NCBI GenBank assembly: GCA_002313335.1
Contig: DCBC01000054.1
Coordinates: 1,242-8,814, forward strand
Direction of reading: 5' to 3'
Source: Porticoccaceae bacterium UBA1117
GTDB taxonomy: Bacteria > Pseudomonadota > Gammaproteobacteria > Pseudomonadales > Porticoccaceae
DNA: 7,573 bases
Positions 6,926-7,573 of the stretch are shown here, one piece after another. A program made the position numbers and the translations under genes. The notes below the pieces were generated by a model, which saw nothing but the letters and a program-made list of their open reading frames with translations, ran no database searches and had not been told where the DNA came from. Position 1 is the stretch's first letter, and each line of letters starts with the position of its first letter.

Positions 6926-7564
6926 ATGAGTAAAATATTAGCCACAGCAGACTGCACAACCATTGATTTTCTCCGCCATGGCGAATGCGAGGGTGGGGAA
7001 ATATTTAGAGGTAGTGGGACAGATGTCCCGTTGACTGATAATGGTTGGGATCAAATGCGTAATGCAATTCAGGGTGCTGAGGATTGGGATCAAATTATTA
7101 CATCACCACTTCAACGCTGCCGTTTATTTGCCGCTGAGCAATCTTCTAAGTTATCGATTTCGTTGCATGAAGAGACTGATTGGAGAGAAATTTATTTTGG
7201 TGATTGGGAAGGCAAAATTATTGCTGATGTTTGGCAGCAATCACCTGATCTTGTGGCAGAATATTTTAAGCGCCCAGATCTGTCCACACCCCATAAAGGT
7301 GAACGGTTTCTTGATGTCGCTGATCGTCTCATAGCTGCCTGGAATCGACTATTAATTGAATATCGCAACCAGCATATTTTGGTCGTTCAGCATGGTGGTA
7401 CCATGCGTATTTTACTTGCTCAAATTCTCGGTCTGCCACCCACAGCAATGAACCAATTTGAGGTTCCTTACGCGTGCTTTACTCGACTGAAGGTTTTTCA
7501 TCATCCTGAATATACAGACTTTCCAATGCTGATTTCTCACAACAGCGGGAGTCAAAAGAGGTGA
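6926..7564 (+). CDS. cobC: Alpha-ribazole-5'-phosphate phosphatase (histidine phosphatase superfamily, CobC)
   Basis: A 212-residue histidine-phosphatase-fold enzyme, predicted to dephosphorylate alpha-ribazole phosphate (or adenosylcobalamin 5'-phosphate) at the end of nucleotide-loop assembly. The phosphohistidine motif is FLRHGE (15-20) with His18. Other catalytic positions are Arg64 in TSPLQRC (59-65), the acid Glu88 in WREIYFGDWEG (86-96), and the second His156 in VVQHGGTMR (153-161). PLTDNGWDQM (35-44) is also typical. The superfamily is very broad, so the specific substrate comes from position directly after cobT rather than from the fold. AGGA at 6920-6923 is only 2 nt from the ATG, an unusually short spacing, but there is no other Met before position 44 and the catalytic His lies at 18, so the start is probably right. 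The stop overlaps a GTG that may begin the next gene. Confidence 0.92.
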   Translation: MSKILATADCTTIDFLRHGECEGGEIFRGSGTDVPLTDNGWDQMRNAIQGAEDWDQIITSPLQRCRLFAAEQSSKLSISLHEETDWREIYFGDWEGKIIADVWQQSPDLVAEYFKRPDLSTPHKGERFLDVADRLIAAWNRLLIEYRNQHILVVQHGGTMRILLAQILGLPPTAMNQFEVPYACFTRLKVFHHPEYTDFPMLISHNSGSQKR

Positions 7565-7573
7565 GTTTTATTA
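7561..7573 (+). CDS. Possible start of the next gene, plausibly cobS (partial)
   Basis: A GTG at 7561 overlaps the cobC stop as GTGA and has GGGAG (7547-7551) 9 nt upstream, so it has the geometry of a coupled start. Only four codons are visible (Met-Ser-Phe-Ile). Cobalamin synthase CobS is the missing partner of CobU, CobT and CobC and often follows them, and a short hydrophobic beginning would fit. The identity is a guess from context. Confidence 0.4.

Noticed and set aside
7041..7334. 97-codon plus-strand open frame inside cobC
   Set aside because: Fully inside the cobC frame, which carries the catalytic motifs; the alternative frame shows no motif.

Overview
The window is one continuous plus-strand gene cluster for cobamide (vitamin B12) handling. 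It has nine complete genes, a possible tenth starting at the right edge, and almost no non-coding DNA. The moderate base composition (mid-40s % GC by eye), the E. coli-type adenosyltransferase, the CobU/CobT/CobC set and the BtuM-like membrane protein point to a Gram-negative proteobacterium, most likely a gammaproteobacterium. The genus cannot be read from this sequence.

Layout: cobO/btuR (corrinoid adenosyltransferase, 5-619), cobQ (cobyric acid synthase, 621-2135), a six-helix membrane protein that looks like BtuM (2122-2709), a BtuF-like corrinoid-binding protein without signal peptide (2706-3524), a FecCD-type permease (3506-4543), its ABC ATPase (4543-5322), cobU/cobP (5353-5886), cobT (5883-6917), cobC (6926-7564), and a GTG at 7561 that may open the next gene, plausibly cobS. 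Most junctions are overlaps (ATGA, TAATG, 14-19 nt). The only real gap is the 30 nt before cobU, so translational coupling within one transcript is likely. No cobalamin riboswitch lies in the window; if there is one it would be upstream of position 1.

How the genes work together: imported corrinoid is adenosylated by CobO. CobQ amidates the adenosylated ring to cobyric acid. CobU activates adenosylcobinamide to the GDP form, CobT makes alpha-ribazole phosphate from the lower-ligand base, and CobC removes the phosphate. CobS (possibly next) would join the two halves. The early corrin-ring genes, cobB/cbiA and cbiB/cobD are not seen here.

The unusual part is the transport block in the middle. 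It pairs a solitary ECF S-component-like protein (BtuM) with an ABC permease and ATPase whose motifs resemble heme-type HmuUV, and with a BtuF-like protein that cannot carry a signal peptide because an in-frame stop lies 12 nt before its start codon. These points are developed in the findings.
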